A stretch of DNA of 8,620 nucleotides, from assembly GCA_937995555.1 (NCBI GenBank), contig CALKJX010000158.1, positions 1-8,620 of the forward strand. Reading direction: 5' to 3'. Origin of the DNA: an uncultured Elioraea sp. GTDB taxonomy: Bacteria > Pseudomonadota > Alphaproteobacteria > Acetobacterales > Acetobacteraceae. The translations under genes and the position numbers were made by a program. Position 1 is the stretch's first letter. Each line of letters opens with the position of its first letter. Below, one piece after another: positions 1 through 5,662 of the stretch. The notes beneath the pieces are model-generated. The model was not told where the DNA came from and searched no databases. It saw only the letters and a program-made list of their open reading frames with translations.

Positions 1-1033
1 CCGCGATCCGGCGCGAGGGCGATCGCATGATCGCCGGCGAGACGGCGCTGAATGGGCGCAACGAGATCGTCGATGCGGTGAAGCAGATCGCCGGCGGCGT
101 CGCCACGCTGTTTCTCGGCGATCTGCGCATCGCCACCAACGTTGTGTGCCACGACGGCACGCGCGGCGTCGGCACATGGCTGGCACCCGGCCCCGCCTTC
201 GACGCCTCGATCACGCGCGGGCAGACCTATCGCGGCGAGAGCGACATCCTCGGCCGCCGCCAGCTGACCATCGACAAGCCGATCCGCGATGCCGCCGGCC
301 GGCGGATCGGCCTCCGGTTCGTCGGCGTGCCGATCGCCGATCTCGACGCCATGCTCTGGTCCGCCAGACGTGATGCCGCGCTCGCCGCGCTGGTGGCACT
401 CGCGCTGGCGGCGCTGGTCGTGGCCGTCGTGATCCGCCGCTCGCTCGCGCCGGTGCCGGCGCTCCGGGACGCCGCGCTGCAGGTTGCCGAGGGCAAGCAC
501 CACCCACAGGTGCCCTGCACCGACCGCCGCGACGTGGTGGGCGAGCTCGCCCGCGCGGTCGAGACCTTGCGCAAGACCAGCGAGGCGGCTGCCGCAGCCC
601 GCGCGACGCCCGATGCCGAGCGGACGCGCGCGGCGGCCGAGGAGAGTGCCCGCACCAACGCCTCGGTGGGCGAACTCCCGGCCGCCGCCGCGCGCATCGG
701 CGACGTGGTCCGGCTGATCAACGCCATGCAGGCGGCCACGGGCGGCGCGGTGGACGCCATCCGCGCGATCGGAGGGCGCATCGACCAGATCAGCGCGCTC
801 GTCTCGGCGGTCGACCAGCAGGGGCTGCGACCGCCGAGATCGCGCGCCCGGTCCAGGACGCCGCCGCCGGCACTGGCAAGGTGTCGGACGCGATCCGCCG
901 TGTGGCGGACAACGCCACACGCGCGGGCGAGGCGAGTGCCACCGTGCGGAGCGCAGCCGACCGCCTTGATGCCGATACCGGAACGATACATGGCGCGGTC
1001 GAGGGGTTGCCGGAGGAACTGCGCGCGGCCTGA
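1..1033 (+). pseudogene. Degraded methyl-accepting chemotaxis protein (5' end outside the window, internal deletions, frameshift)
   Basis: Remnant of a membrane chemoreceptor. The reading frame is open from base 3, and homologous-looking residues precede the first ATG at 27, so the gene probably starts upstream of the window. Numbering from that ATG, residues 5-110 resemble a periplasmic single-Cache sensor (GDLRIATNV, YRGESDILGRR, KPIRDAAGRRIG). Residues 117-136 form a transmembrane helix and 137-185 a HAMP-like linker. The signalling rod follows but is incomplete. IGDVVRLIN (224-232) runs directly into AMQAATGGAV, so the hairpin tip that normally lies between them (the Q-T-N-L-L-A-L-N and E-A-A-R-A-G-E region) is missing. 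Much of the first methylation helix also appears absent. After DQQ (263-265), four G bases at 821-824 stand where five would keep the frame. Reading on from 824 in the -1 frame restores AATAEIAR and continues to a family-like ...PEELRAA end at the stop codon at 1031-1033. The uncorrected frame runs on to 1088 with no recognisable content. It is almost certainly non-functional in chemotaxis. Confidence 0.85.
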
Positions 1034-1065
1034 CGGACGGGACCGTTTCCTGGCGCGCTTCGTCA

Positions 1066-1093
1066 CCCGATCAGGTGGATCCACCTGATCGGG
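1066..1093. terminator. Perfect 28-bp palindrome between convergent genes; candidate bidirectional terminator
   Basis: The 14-base arms 1066-1079 and 1080-1093 are exact reverse complements around a central GGATCC. The palindrome lies 32 nt after the chemoreceptor remnant's stop and 8 nt beyond the tyrS stop, where two convergent genes would share a terminator. Neither side has a clear T run, so intrinsic termination is inferred from position and stem strength alone. A protein-binding site is the alternative. Confidence 0.5.
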
Positions 1094-1101
1094 ATCGGCC
1101 T

Positions 1102-2331
1102 TCAGGCCGCGCGCACCAGCACCTGCTGCTTGCGCCCGAGGCTCAGCCGCGCCGCCCCGTCGCGCAGCGCCTCGGCGCCGATCACCGCGCTCTCGTCGGT
1201 CACCGGCGCGTCGTTGAGCCGCACCGCGCCGCCGCGGATGTGCCGCCGCGCCTCGGCGTTCGAGGCAAGCCCGAAGGCGCGCGCGACCAGGGCGAAGGCC
1301 GGCATGCCGTCCACAAGTTCCGGCACCGTCACGGTCGGCAGCCCCGCCTCGGCGGCCCCAGCCGCCGCCTGTGCCGCCGCCTCGGCGGCCGCGCGACCGT
1401 GCAGCAGCGCGGTCGCCTCGGTCGCGAGCACGATCTTCGCTTCGTTCACCTCCGCGCCGCGCAAGGACTCCAGCCGCGCGATCTCGCCCTCGGGCAGTTC
1501 GGTGAACAGGCGCAGGAAGCGGCCGACATCCGGGTCCTCGGTGTTGCGCCAGAACTGCCAGTAGCCGAAGGGCGGCAAGCGATCCTCGTTCAGCCACACC
1601 GCGCCGGCGGCGGTCTTGCCCATCTTCGCGCCCGAGGCGGTGGCGAGCAGCGGCACGGTCAGGCCGAAGGCGTCGCGCCGGTCGGTGCGGCGGATCAGAT
1701 CGGCCCCCATGACGATGTTGCCCCACTGGTCCGATCCGCCCATCTGCAACGTCACGCCATAGCGCCGGTTCAGCTCGCGGAAGTCGTAGGACTGCAGGAT
1801 CATGTAGTTGAACTCGAGGAACGACAGCGGCTGATCGCGCTCCAGCCGGAGCCGCACGCTGTCCATCGACAGCATGCGGTTGACGGAGAAATGCACGCCG
1901 ATCTCGCGGAGCAGCGGGATGTAGCGCAGCGTGTCGAGCCACTCGGCATTGTCGGCCTCGATCGCATCCGATGGGCCGCTGCCGAACCGGAGCAGCCGCT
2001 CGAACGGGCGGCGGATGCCGCGCTTGTTCGCCGCGATCTCCTCCTCCGAGAGCAGCTTGCGGCTCTCGTCGCGGCCCGAGGGGTCGCCGATCTTGGTCGT
2101 GCCGCCGCCGAGCAGCACCACCGGCCGGTTGCCGGTGCGCTGCCACAGCCTCAGCAGCATGATCGAGATCAGATGGCCGACATGCAGCGAGTCGGCGGTG
2201 CAGTCATAGCCGACATAGGCCGAGACCGGGCCGGCGCAGAGTGCTGCGTCGAGCGCGTCGAGGTCGGTGCACTGGTGGATGAAGCCGCGCGCGGCGGCCT
2301 CGCGCAGGAAGTCCGATCGGGGCTCGCTCAT
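1102..2331 (-). CDS. tyrS: Tyrosyl-tRNA synthetase (tyrosine--tRNA ligase)
   Basis: Cytosolic class I aminoacyl-tRNA synthetase that activates tyrosine with ATP and charges tRNA-Tyr. The 409 residues match the usual length of bacterial TyrRS. Visible signatures are YVGYDCTADSLHVGHL at 39-54, with HVGH as the HIGH motif; GGGTTKIGDPSGR at 75-87; the tyrosine-pocket stretch QMGGSDQWGN at 196-205; and KMGKT at 236-240 as the KMSKS-type loop. The C-terminal part from about 345 (ALVARAFGLASNAEARRHIRGGAVRLN) is an S4-like RNA-binding domain. The ATG at 2331 is chosen because family similarity begins there (SDFLREAAARGFIHQ) and a GGA sits 5 nt upstream; the open frame further upstream is only antisense to anmK. 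The gene is divergent from anmK, with 48 bp between the two starts. No catalytic motif is missing, so it should be functional. Confidence 0.97.
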   Translation of the reverse strand: MSEPRSDFLREAAARGFIHQCTDLDALDAALCAGPVSAYVGYDCTADSLHVGHLISIMLLRLWQRTGNRPVVLLGGGTTKIGDPSGRDESRKLLSEEEIAANKRGIRRPFERLLRFGSGPSDAIEADNAEWLDTLRYIPLLREIGVHFSVNRMLSMDSVRLRLERDQPLSFLEFNYMILQSYDFRELNRRYGVTLQMGGSDQWGNIVMGADLIRRTDRRDAFGLTVPLLATASGAKMGKTAAGAVWLNEDRLPPFGYWQFWRNTEDPDVGRFLRLFTELPEGEIARLESLRGAEVNEAKIVLATEATALLHGRAAAEAAAQAAAGAAEAGLPTVTVPELVDGMPAFALVARAFGLASNAEARRHIRGGAVRLNDAPVTDESAVIGAEALRDGAARLSLGRKQQVLVRAA

Positions 2332-2337
2332 GGTCCG

Positions 2338-2390
2338 TTGCCCGTTGCCTGAGGCGCGGGTGGCTATCACAGTCGTCGCATGGGGGCAAA
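2338..2390 (-). promoter_or_regulatory. Divergent tyrS/anmK spacer with possible tyrS promoter
   Basis: Only 48 bp (2332-2379) separate the two start codons, so promoters must lie here or extend into the opposite gene. On the minus strand, TGT followed by GATAGC (2371 down to 2363) resembles an extended -10 element. A TTGCCC at 2389-2384 could be the -35, with a short 15-bp spacer. The heptamer CCGTTGC also occurs twice in tandem just before tyrS. No Shine-Dalgarno is visible before the anmK ATG. The assignment is weak. Confidence 0.25.
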
Positions 2391-3489
2391 ACCGGGGCTC
2401 TACCTGGGGCTGATGAGCGGCACCTCGCTCGACGGGGTGGACGCGGCGCTGGTCGAGACGGACGGCGAGCGGATCGCGCGGCCGGGCGCGGCGCTGACGC
2501 TGCCGTATGACGATGCGCTGAGGGCATGGCTGCGCGCGCTGCTCGACCGGGCGGAACGGCTCGCGCGCGACGATGCCGCGCTCGCCGCGGCCGAGCGGGC
2601 GCTGACCGATCGGCATGCCGAGGCGGTCGCGGCGCTGCTCGGCGCGGCCGGCGTGGCGGCGACCGACATCGCCGCGCTCGGCTTCCACGGCCAGACCATC
2701 CTGCACCGGCCCGAGCGCGGCCTCACCTGGCAGATCGGCGACGCTTCCAGGCTCGCGCGCACGACCGGCATCCCGGTGGTGCACGATTTCCGCTCGGCCG
2801 ACGTGGCGGCCGGCGGCCAGGGCGCGCCACTCGCTCCGCTCTGGCATGCGGCCCTCGCGGAGGGCCTCGCCCGGCCGCTCGCGGTGCTCAATCTCGGCGG
2901 CGTCGGCAATGTGACGTGGATCGGCGCGAACGGCACGGTGATCGCCTGCGACACCGGTCCCGGCAACGGCCCGCTCGACGACTGGGTTGCCGCCCGCGCC
3001 GGTGTGCCGTTCGACGAGGACGGGCGGATCGCGGCCGCCGGAACCGTTGCGGTCGCGGTGCTGGCACGGCTGATGGCGCATCCGTTCTTCGCCGCGCCGC
3101 CGCCGAAGTCGCTCGACCGGCTGGACTTCGCCGCTGCGATCGCGGCCTCCGGGCTCGCCGCGCTCCCGGTCGCCGATGGCGCCGCCACCCTCGCGGCCTT
3201 CACCGCGGCCGCGGTCGCCGCCGTGCGGGCGCATCTGCCTGAGCCGCCGCGACGCTGGCTGGTCACCGGCGGCGGGCGGCACAACACCGCGATCATGACC
3301 GCCCTCAAGGCCGCGCTCGGCGTCGCGGTCGAGCTGGTGGAGGCGGTGGGATGGAACGGCGACGCGCTGGAGGCGCAGGCCTTCGCCCATCTCGCGGCGC
3401 GCAGCCTGCGCGGACTGCCGCTCAGCCTGCCGACCACGACGGGCGTACCGAGACCGATCCGGGGAGGACGGCTCGTGCTGCCGGAATGA
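2380..3489 (+). CDS. anmK: Anhydro-N-acetylmuramic acid kinase
   Basis: Cytosolic sugar kinase of peptidoglycan recycling. It hydrolyses and phosphorylates 1,6-anhydro-MurNAc to MurNAc-6-phosphate, which MurQ then processes. The 369 residues match the family length. Motifs in order are GLMSGTSLDGVDAAL at 10-24 (N-terminal ATP/phosphate site); GFHGQTILHRP at 101-111; TWQIGD at 116-121 and HDFRSADVAAGGQGAPLAP at 135-153 (substrate region); LNLGGVGNVTWIG at 170-182; ACDTGPGN at 189-196, where D191 corresponds to the catalytic aspartate of the family; PKSLDR at 242-247; and WLVTGGGRHN at 293-302. The end, PTTTGV...GG, is also typical. The ATG at 2380 lies five residues before the first conserved strand, so there is little room for another start, yet no ribosome site precedes it. 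It is divergent from tyrS and convergent with the hydrolase. murQ is not in the window. Confidence 0.96.
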   Translation: MGAKPGLYLGLMSGTSLDGVDAALVETDGERIARPGAALTLPYDDALRAWLRALLDRAERLARDDAALAAAERALTDRHAEAVAALLGAAGVAATDIAALGFHGQTILHRPERGLTWQIGDASRLARTTGIPVVHDFRSADVAAGGQGAPLAPLWHAALAEGLARPLAVLNLGGVGNVTWIGANGTVIACDTGPGNGPLDDWVAARAGVPFDEDGRIAAAGTVAVAVLARLMAHPFFAAPPPKSLDRLDFAAAIAASGLAALPVADGAATLAAFTAAAVAAVRAHLPEPPRRWLVTGGGRHNTAIMTALKAALGVAVELVEAVGWNGDALEAQAFAHLAARSLRGLPLSLPTTTGVPRPIRGGRLVLPE

Positions 3490-3523
3490 ACAGGGGCCGG
3501 ACCCGCTGCCGGATCCGCCCTCC

Positions 3524-3538
3524 CCGGAACGTTTCCGG
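3524..3538. terminator. Small hairpin between convergent anmK and hydrolase; possible terminator
   Basis: CCGGAA (3524-3529) pairs with TTCCGG (3533-3538) around a 3-base loop. It lies in the 55-bp space between the anmK stop and the hydrolase stop. The stem is only 6 bp with no T run, so the call rests mainly on the convergent position. Confidence 0.3.
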
Positions 3539-3544
3539 ATCGGC

Positions 3545-4213
3545 TCAGTCGGCGGCGAGCTTCATCCGCTCGTCGCGGCCGAGCGCGGTCAGCAGATGGT
3601 CCTCGGCGGCATCGGCAAGCCGGTCGCAGTGCTCGACGAAGAAGTGGTCGCAGTCCTCGAACACGCGGTAGTCGATCTTGATGCCCTTCTGCGTGTTCAG
3701 CTTGGCGACCAGCTTCGCCACGGCGGGCTCGGGCACGATCTCGTCCTTGGCCCCCGTGACGATCAGCCCGGATTGCGGGCAGGGTGCCAGGAACGTGAAG
3801 TCGAAATGATTCGCCGGCGGCGTGACCGAGATGAAGCCGCACACCTCGGGCCGGCGCATCAGCATCTGCATGCCGATGAAGGCGCCGTACTGGTAGCCGG
3901 CGACCCACACGGTCTTGCTGTTGGGGTTGATGCGCTGCAGCCAATCCAGCGCCTCGGCCGCGTCGGCGAGCTCGCCCTCGCCACCGCTGTAGCGGCCCTG
4001 GCTCTTGCCCACACCACGGGAGTTGAAGCGCATCACCGAGAAGCCGAGCCGCTGGAACACCTGGTAGAGCGTGTAGGTGACGCGGTTGTTCATGTTGCCG
4101 CCGTGCAGCGGGTGCGGATGCAGCACCAGCGCGAGCGGCGCATTCGGCATCTTGGCGTGGTGGTAGCGAGCCTCCAGCCGGCCATCCGGCCCCTGGAACA
4201 TCACCTCAGGCAT
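3545..4213 (-). CDS. Alpha/beta hydrolase, COG2945-like, with Gln at the nucleophile position
   Basis: Small cytosolic alpha/beta-hydrolase-fold protein of 222 residues; its substrate is unknown. It opens with a VLHPHPLHGGNMNN stretch at 30-43, followed by FNSRGVGKSQG at 63-73 and GEGELADAAEALDWL at 78-92. The nucleophile elbow reads VAGYQYGAFIGMQMLMRRPE at 104-123. A possible acid, D157 (AKDEIVP), and a histidine, H190 (DCDHFF), occupy the usual later positions. The elbow is normally G-x-S-x-G, but the middle residue here is Q108, from CAG on the coding strand at 3892-3890, so classical serine-esterase chemistry looks impossible. The start at 4213 follows GGAG by 6 nt and begins where similarity begins. 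The frame stays open upstream to an ATG at 4390, but that extension (Arg-rich, no family features) looks non-coding. It stands alone between a convergent and a divergent neighbour, so context does not reveal its role. Confidence 0.88.
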   Translation of the reverse strand: MPEVMFQGPDGRLEARYHHAKMPNAPLALVLHPHPLHGGNMNNRVTYTLYQVFQRLGFSVMRFNSRGVGKSQGRYSGGEGELADAAEALDWLQRINPNSKTVWVAGYQYGAFIGMQMLMRRPEVCGFISVTPPANHFDFTFLAPCPQSGLIVTGAKDEIVPEPAVAKLVAKLNTQKGIKIDYRVFEDCDHFFVEHCDRLADAAEDHLLTALGRDERMKLAAD

Positions 4214-4498
4214 GTCGTCTCCGGTCCTGTCCACAACGCGCCACGGCGCGGTCCCCCACGAGCCCGGTCGTTCAACCCGGCCGACGCCGGCCTTCCCCAC
4301 TCGGTTCCCGACCCCCACATCCGGCCGCGGCCGGAATGTTGACTGCCGTGCTTGGACCTCGTAGCGTCCAACACGCATGGTGCAGCGCAACCATGGGATA
4401 CGGTCCGGTATCGATGGCCCTCGGGCGGGCTCCCGGCCCGACAGCGGTCGGCACTATAGGGGGCGTCATACGGAATTAACACCGGAATCGTGCTGAAC
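4214..4498. promoter_or_regulatory. 285-bp intergenic region with hairpins; probable cysE-iscR-isc operon promoter and leader
   Basis: This divergent spacer between the hydrolase and cysE holds no supported protein gene. It contains a 16-bp perfect palindrome at 4320-4335, extended by ACA/TGT around one bulged base to 4317-4339. TTGACT at 4339-4344 resembles a -35 box, but only a poor TAGCGT lies 17 bp downstream. Three hairpins follow: CATGGT/ACCATG at 4376-4395, GATAC/GTATC at 4397-4412 and TCGGGC/GCCCGA at 4421-4441. The AT-richer TATAGG at 4455-4460 is another possible -10. GGAA at 4484-4487 is the only ribosome-site-like sequence before cysE. I could not find a convincing IscR or other regulator site. 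The region must carry promoters for both directions, but the exact elements are inference. Confidence 0.4.
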
Positions 4499-5173
4499 AT
4501 GGCGGGACGCTGGGTTGAAGGAATCGAAGCCGTGCGCGCCCGCGATCCGGCGGCACGGTCGCGGCTGGAAATCCTTCTCTGCTATCCAGGCGTGCATGCG
4601 GTGGCACTGCATCGCGTCGCGCACGCGCTGTGGCAGTGGCGGTTGCGAGTGCTCGCGAGGATGCTGTCGCATGTTTCGCGATTCCTCACCGGCATCGAGA
4701 TTCATCCCGCGGCGCGGATCGGACGCCGGCTGGTGATCGACCACGGCGATGGCGTGGTCATCGGCGAGACCGCCGAGATCGGCGATGACGTGCTGATGTA
4801 CCATCAGGTGACCCTGGGCGGCACCTCGCTCGCCGGCGGCAAGCGCCACCCGACCATTGGCGACAAGGTGATCCTCGGCGCCGGGGCGAAGATCCTCGGT
4901 CCGATCGTGGTCGGTGAAGGCGCGCGGGTCGGCGCCAATGCCGTGGTGCTGTCGGACGTGCCGCCGGGCCAGACCGTGGTGGGCATCCCTGCGCGGCCGG
5001 TGGACCGCAAGCCCGCCGGGGCGGATGTGCTGCCCTACGGCACGCCCTGCGACGAGACCCTCGACCCGGGGGTACGCGCGCTGGAGGCTCTGCGCACCGA
5101 GCTCGCCGAACTGCGCGCCCGCCTCGCGGCGCTGGAAGCCGAGCGCCGCCGCGCCCCCGCCGGGGACGACTAG
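4499..5173 (+). CDS. cysE: Serine O-acetyltransferase
   Basis: Catalyses the first committed step of cysteine synthesis, transferring acetyl from acetyl-CoA to L-serine. The 224-residue form belongs to the short class, lacking most of the long N-terminal helical domain of the enterobacterial enzyme. DPAARSRLEILLCYPGVHA (16-34) is the helical lead-in. From about 65 the left-handed beta-helix of hexapeptide repeats begins (IEIHPAARIG, VIDHGDGVVIGE, YHQVTLGGT, PTIGDKVILGAGAKILG). H82 in the DHGDG motif and H102 are the conserved active-site histidines, and GANAVVLSDVPPGQTVVGIPAR (145-166) closes the helix. The tail 192-216 is a Leu/Ala/Glu/Arg-rich probable coiled coil. The ATG at 4499 is preferred; an in-frame GTG at 4490 would add three residues but leaves only 2 nt after GGAA. 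It is the first gene of the operon, so cysteine supply is tied to the desulfurases downstream. Confidence 0.95.
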   Translation: MAGRWVEGIEAVRARDPAARSRLEILLCYPGVHAVALHRVAHALWQWRLRVLARMLSHVSRFLTGIEIHPAARIGRRLVIDHGDGVVIGETAEIGDDVLMYHQVTLGGTSLAGGKRHPTIGDKVILGAGAKILGPIVVGEGARVGANAVVLSDVPPGQTVVGIPARPVDRKPAGADVLPYGTPCDETLDPGVRALEALRTELAELRARLAALEAERRRAPAGDD

Positions 5174-5185
5174 GCGGGCCGGGCG

Positions 5186-5662
5186 ATGCGGCTGTCCACG
5201 CGAGGCCGCTACGCCGTGATGGCGATGGCCGATCTTGCCGCGCACACGCTGAAGCGCGCCGACGGCAAGCCGGCGACTCTCGCCGAGATCGCCGCCCGCC
5301 AGGGCATCTCGCTCTCCTATTTGGAGCAGCTGTTCGCGCGGCTTCGGCGCGCGGGGCTGGTGCTGTCGGCACGCGGCCCGGGTGGGGGCTACCGGCTGGC
5401 CTACCCGGCCAGGGAGACGCGCATCGCCGACATCGTGCTGGCGGTGGACGAGCCGATCCGCGCGACGCGTTGCGCGATCGGCAGTCCCAAGGGCTGCCAG
5501 GGCGGGCGGGCGCGCTGCCTCACCCACGACCTGTGGGAGGAGCTCGGCAACCAGATCCACTTGTTCCTCGCCTCGGTGTCGCTCGAGGACGTGGTGGCCA
5601 AGCGCGTGCTGGGGCGGGCCGGCGCGCTGCACGCCTCGCTGCGCGAGGCGGGATCGGCGTGA
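5186..5662 (+). CDS. iscR: Rrf2-family [2Fe-2S] transcriptional regulator IscR
   Basis: DNA-binding regulator that senses Fe-S cluster status and normally controls its own Fe-S assembly operon. It has 158 residues. The start MRLSTRGRYAVMAMADLA is the typical Rrf2 opening. The winged helix-turn-helix covers about 29-72 (TLAEIAARQGISLSYLEQLF, then GPGGGYRLA). The cluster-binding loop has C96, C104 and C111 followed by CLTHDLW with H114. This is the three-Cys-plus-His ligand set of IscR, with spacings of seven and six residues, wider than the five and five of E. coli but, as far as I recall, usual in alphaproteobacteria. It lies 12 nt after cysE with only a weak G-rich ribosome site, and its last codons overlap the GTG of the next gene by 4 nt. 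All ligands are present, so a cluster-sensing regulator is expected. Which promoter it controls here is inferred, not seen. Confidence 0.94.
   Translation: MRLSTRGRYAVMAMADLAAHTLKRADGKPATLAEIAARQGISLSYLEQLFARLRRAGLVLSARGPGGGYRLAYPARETRIADIVLAVDEPIRATRCAIGSPKGCQGGRARCLTHDLWEELGNQIHLFLASVSLEDVVAKRVLGRAGALHASLREAGSA

Noticed and set aside
1034..1088. Chemoreceptor frame extended to the stop at 1086-1088
   Set aside because: After the frameshift this frame is out of register; the conserved C-terminus lies in the -1 frame and stops at 1033.
227..2146. 639-codon open frame on the minus strand
   Set aside because: It runs antisense to the chemoreceptor remnant and in a shifted frame through tyrS. 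It is Arg/Ala-rich with no family motifs, a product of high GC.
2332..3390. Upstream extension of the tyrS frame to 762 codons
   Set aside because: It is antisense to anmK and has no resemblance to TyrRS; family similarity starts at the ATG at 2331.
2400..3944. 514-codon minus-strand open frame
   Set aside because: Low-complexity Ala/Ser/Arg composition, antisense to anmK and out of frame with the hydrolase.
4339..4367. TTGACT as part of an IscR-type operator
   Set aside because: It has no matching inverted half-site and the -10 partner is poor, so it is noted only as a possible -35.
4214..4390. 59-residue N-terminal extension of the hydrolase
   Set aside because: Arg-rich, no signal peptide or family features, and a good GGAG ribosome site precedes the ATG at 4213.
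4201..4500. 99-codon minus-strand open frame in the cysE upstream region
   Set aside because: No recognisable protein features and no ribosome site; it covers the probable promoter region.
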